A stretch of 32,214 nucleotides of DNA. Origin: Acidobacteriota bacterium (GTDB taxonomy: Bacteria; Actinomycetota; Acidimicrobiia; Spongiisociales; UBA5794). The notes under the pieces are model-generated. The model had not been told where the DNA came from. It saw only the letters and a list, made by a program, of their open reading frames with translations, and made no database searches. The first letter of the stretch is position 1, and each line of letters starts with the position of its first letter. The DNA lies in contig JADFQA010000035.1 in assembly GCA_022562055.1 (NCBI GenBank), positions 1 through 32,214 on the forward strand. The letters are read 5' to 3'. A program made the position numbers and the translations under genes. Shown in pieces: positions 31,450 to 32,214 of this stretch.

Positions 31450-32033
31450 TCTCCCTTGATGACAAAAGGGCAATGGCCACAAAGGCGTTCTACGCCGCAA
31501 TCGGTGCCCCCGTCGTCGCCGTACGCCTGCTCAGCGAGTACAGCGACAAGATGATGGAGGCAGGCAATAAGCTCACGGGCGCTGCAAAGTCGCAGTTCGA
31601 AACTCTTGCGGAGGAAGGCGAGAAGTTCGCATCCGAACTTCGCTCATCCGACATGGCTGACGACATCCAAGAGTTCGTGTCCGTGGACCAGATCCAGGAT
31701 ACGGTTGGCAAACTGCGCGAGCAGCTCGAATCAGCGCTCACCAGTTGGCGTGAAACCTTTAACCCAGATGGACCAGTCAAGGTCAAGACCACACGGGCTA
31801 AGACCGCAAAACCAGCGGCGACCAAGACAGCAACTAGAAAGCCTGCAACCAAGGCGAAGGCAACAAGGCCAGCCACGAAAACGTCAACTGCCCGGTCTAC
31901 ATCAAAGGCCACCGCCAAAAAGACAGCTTCCCGGCCAGCGGCCAAGAAGGCTGCCAACAAGACAGCAAAAAAGACCCCAGCCGCAAAGGCGTCAGCCAAC
32001 AAGACGACAAGCAAGAAGACGGTTAGCAAGTAA
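31446..32033 (+). CDS. HbhA-like / histone H1-like protein with Lys-Ala-Thr-rich tail
   Basis: A 195-residue protein. The first ~110 residues are helical and coiled-coil-like (LLSEYSDKMMEAGNKLTGAA, LREQLESALTSWRETF). The last ~80 are almost only Lys, Ala, Thr, Pro, Ser and Arg in short repeats such as KPATK and KKTAS. The architecture matches mycobacterial HbhA (heparin-binding haemagglutinin), in which the tail binds sulphated glycans, and also histone H1-like nucleoid proteins, in which such tails bind DNA. No signal peptide is present, as in HbhA. The binding site AGGAGGA (31434-31440) is strong and its ATG overlaps the XRE stop. An intrinsic terminator follows. Confidence 0.85.
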   Translation: MISLDDKRAMATKAFYAAIGAPVVAVRLLSEYSDKMMEAGNKLTGAAKSQFETLAEEGEKFASELRSSDMADDIQEFVSVDQIQDTVGKLREQLESALTSWRETFNPDGPVKVKTTRAKTAKPAATKTATRKPATKAKATRPATKTSTARSTSKATAKKTASRPAAKKAANKTAKKTPAAKASANKTTSKKTVSK

Positions 32034-32057
32034 CGCCGACTTGCTCCGCACAAGTAG

Positions 32058-32085
32058 AGGCCCCGGGGCGTCCCGGGGCCTTTGC
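32058..32085 (+). terminator. Intrinsic terminator after the HbhA-like gene
   Basis: AGGCCCCGGG (32058-32067) pairs with CCCGGGGCCT (32072-32081) around the tetraloop GCGT. The stem is a perfect 10 bp and very GC-rich, followed by a short weak U-run (TTTGCC). It lies 25 bases after the stop and closes the XRE operon. Confidence 0.8.
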
Positions 32086-32214
32086 CTACTCCTAATGGGT
32101 GTTGACCGGCCTGGTGTGCCAGGCTGGTTGCCGAGCCGCCCGCCGGTGAGCACTTCAGACTCCTGGAACTTGGATTCCTGAGACTAGATCGTGCCCTGGC
32201 GGGTTGGTGAGGGT
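32086..32214. other. Unassigned right edge
   Basis: The last 129 bases hold no gene I can support. A small hairpin CCTGG-TGTG-CCAGG lies near 32110-32123. A 28-codon frame at 32095-32181 has no binding site and no similarity I recognise. Confidence 0.4.

Noticed and set aside
32095-32181. Short frame after the last terminator as a leader peptide
   Set aside because: No ribosome binding site, no run of one amino acid and no downstream gene inside the window.
1-32214. CRISPR array, prophage, toxin-antitoxin or restriction system
   Set aside because: No regularly spaced repeats, phage genes or defence-type gene pairs were seen.

Overview
This 32.2 kb window looks like chromosomal DNA of a moderately GC-rich actinomycete. 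The order may be Acidimicrobiia, but that is an inference from gene content and I ran no phylogeny. The pointers are an IS110-family transposase end, a DUF3054 protein, a YbdK-type carboxylate-amine ligase, a split actinobacterial-style transketolase, a CtaA/CtaB pair, and an XRE regulator coupled to an HbhA-like lysine-rich protein. Genes are dense, and most neighbours overlap by 4 to 8 bases or are a few bases apart.

Layout. 1-246: 3' end of an IS110 element, then about 420 bases without a convincing gene. 665-2916 (+): FliA/WhiG-type sigma factor and HflX. 2922-5154 (-): MFS transporter, HIT protein, DUF3054 protein. 5311-8692 (+): Gfo/Idh/MocA oxidoreductase, a scar where soxR (-) and the transketolase N-terminal gene (+) have both lost their 5' ends at one junction, the transketolase C-terminal gene, and 3-methyladenine glycosylase I. 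8891-12957 (-): DAHP-synthase-like/chorismate mutase fusion with a Tyr/Phe leader-peptide attenuator, flavin reductase, phosphotransferase, small membrane protein, EamA transporter. 13065-13470 (+): a broken membrane-protein gene. 13478-15327 (-): cyoE/ctaB and ctaA for haem A. 15445-16352 (+): a 34-residue membrane peptide coupled to a MenH-like hydrolase. 16422-18488 (-): a second hydrolase and selD, whose catalytic residue is encoded by an in-frame TGA (selenocysteine). 18663-20199 (+): a promoter and terminated leader, then mgtE. 20202-26654 (-): GGDEF/degenerate HD-GYP protein, lipoprotein, hypothetical protein, class IV aminotransferase, nadE, ybdK. 26777-28852 (-): tyrA and aroF. 28944-32033 (+): SDR/epimerase, acyltransferase, XRE regulator, HbhA-like protein and a terminator.

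How the parts work together. Three genes serve aromatic amino acid synthesis: an apparently intact DAHP synthase (aroF) beside tyrA, and, 18 kb away, a fusion whose DAHP-synthase half has lost every metal ligand I can align while its chorismate mutase half looks intact. The fusion is preceded by what reads as a complete transcription attenuator: a Tyr/Phe-rich leader peptide, protector hairpin, antiterminator and terminator. The Sec-containing SelD, with a plausible bacterial SECIS, implies that the genome has a full selenocysteine system, though no other sel gene lies here.

Most notable for follow-up: (1) Sec-SelD, which ordinary gene calling would truncate; (2) the attenuator; (3) the DAHP-synthase-like pseudoenzyme fused to chorismate mutase; (4) the soxR/transketolase deletion scar; (5) long perfect hairpins without U-tracts just after stop codons; (6) a cyclic-di-GMP protein with intact GGDEF but dead HD-GYP. 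I see no CRISPR array, phage, tRNA or rRNA.
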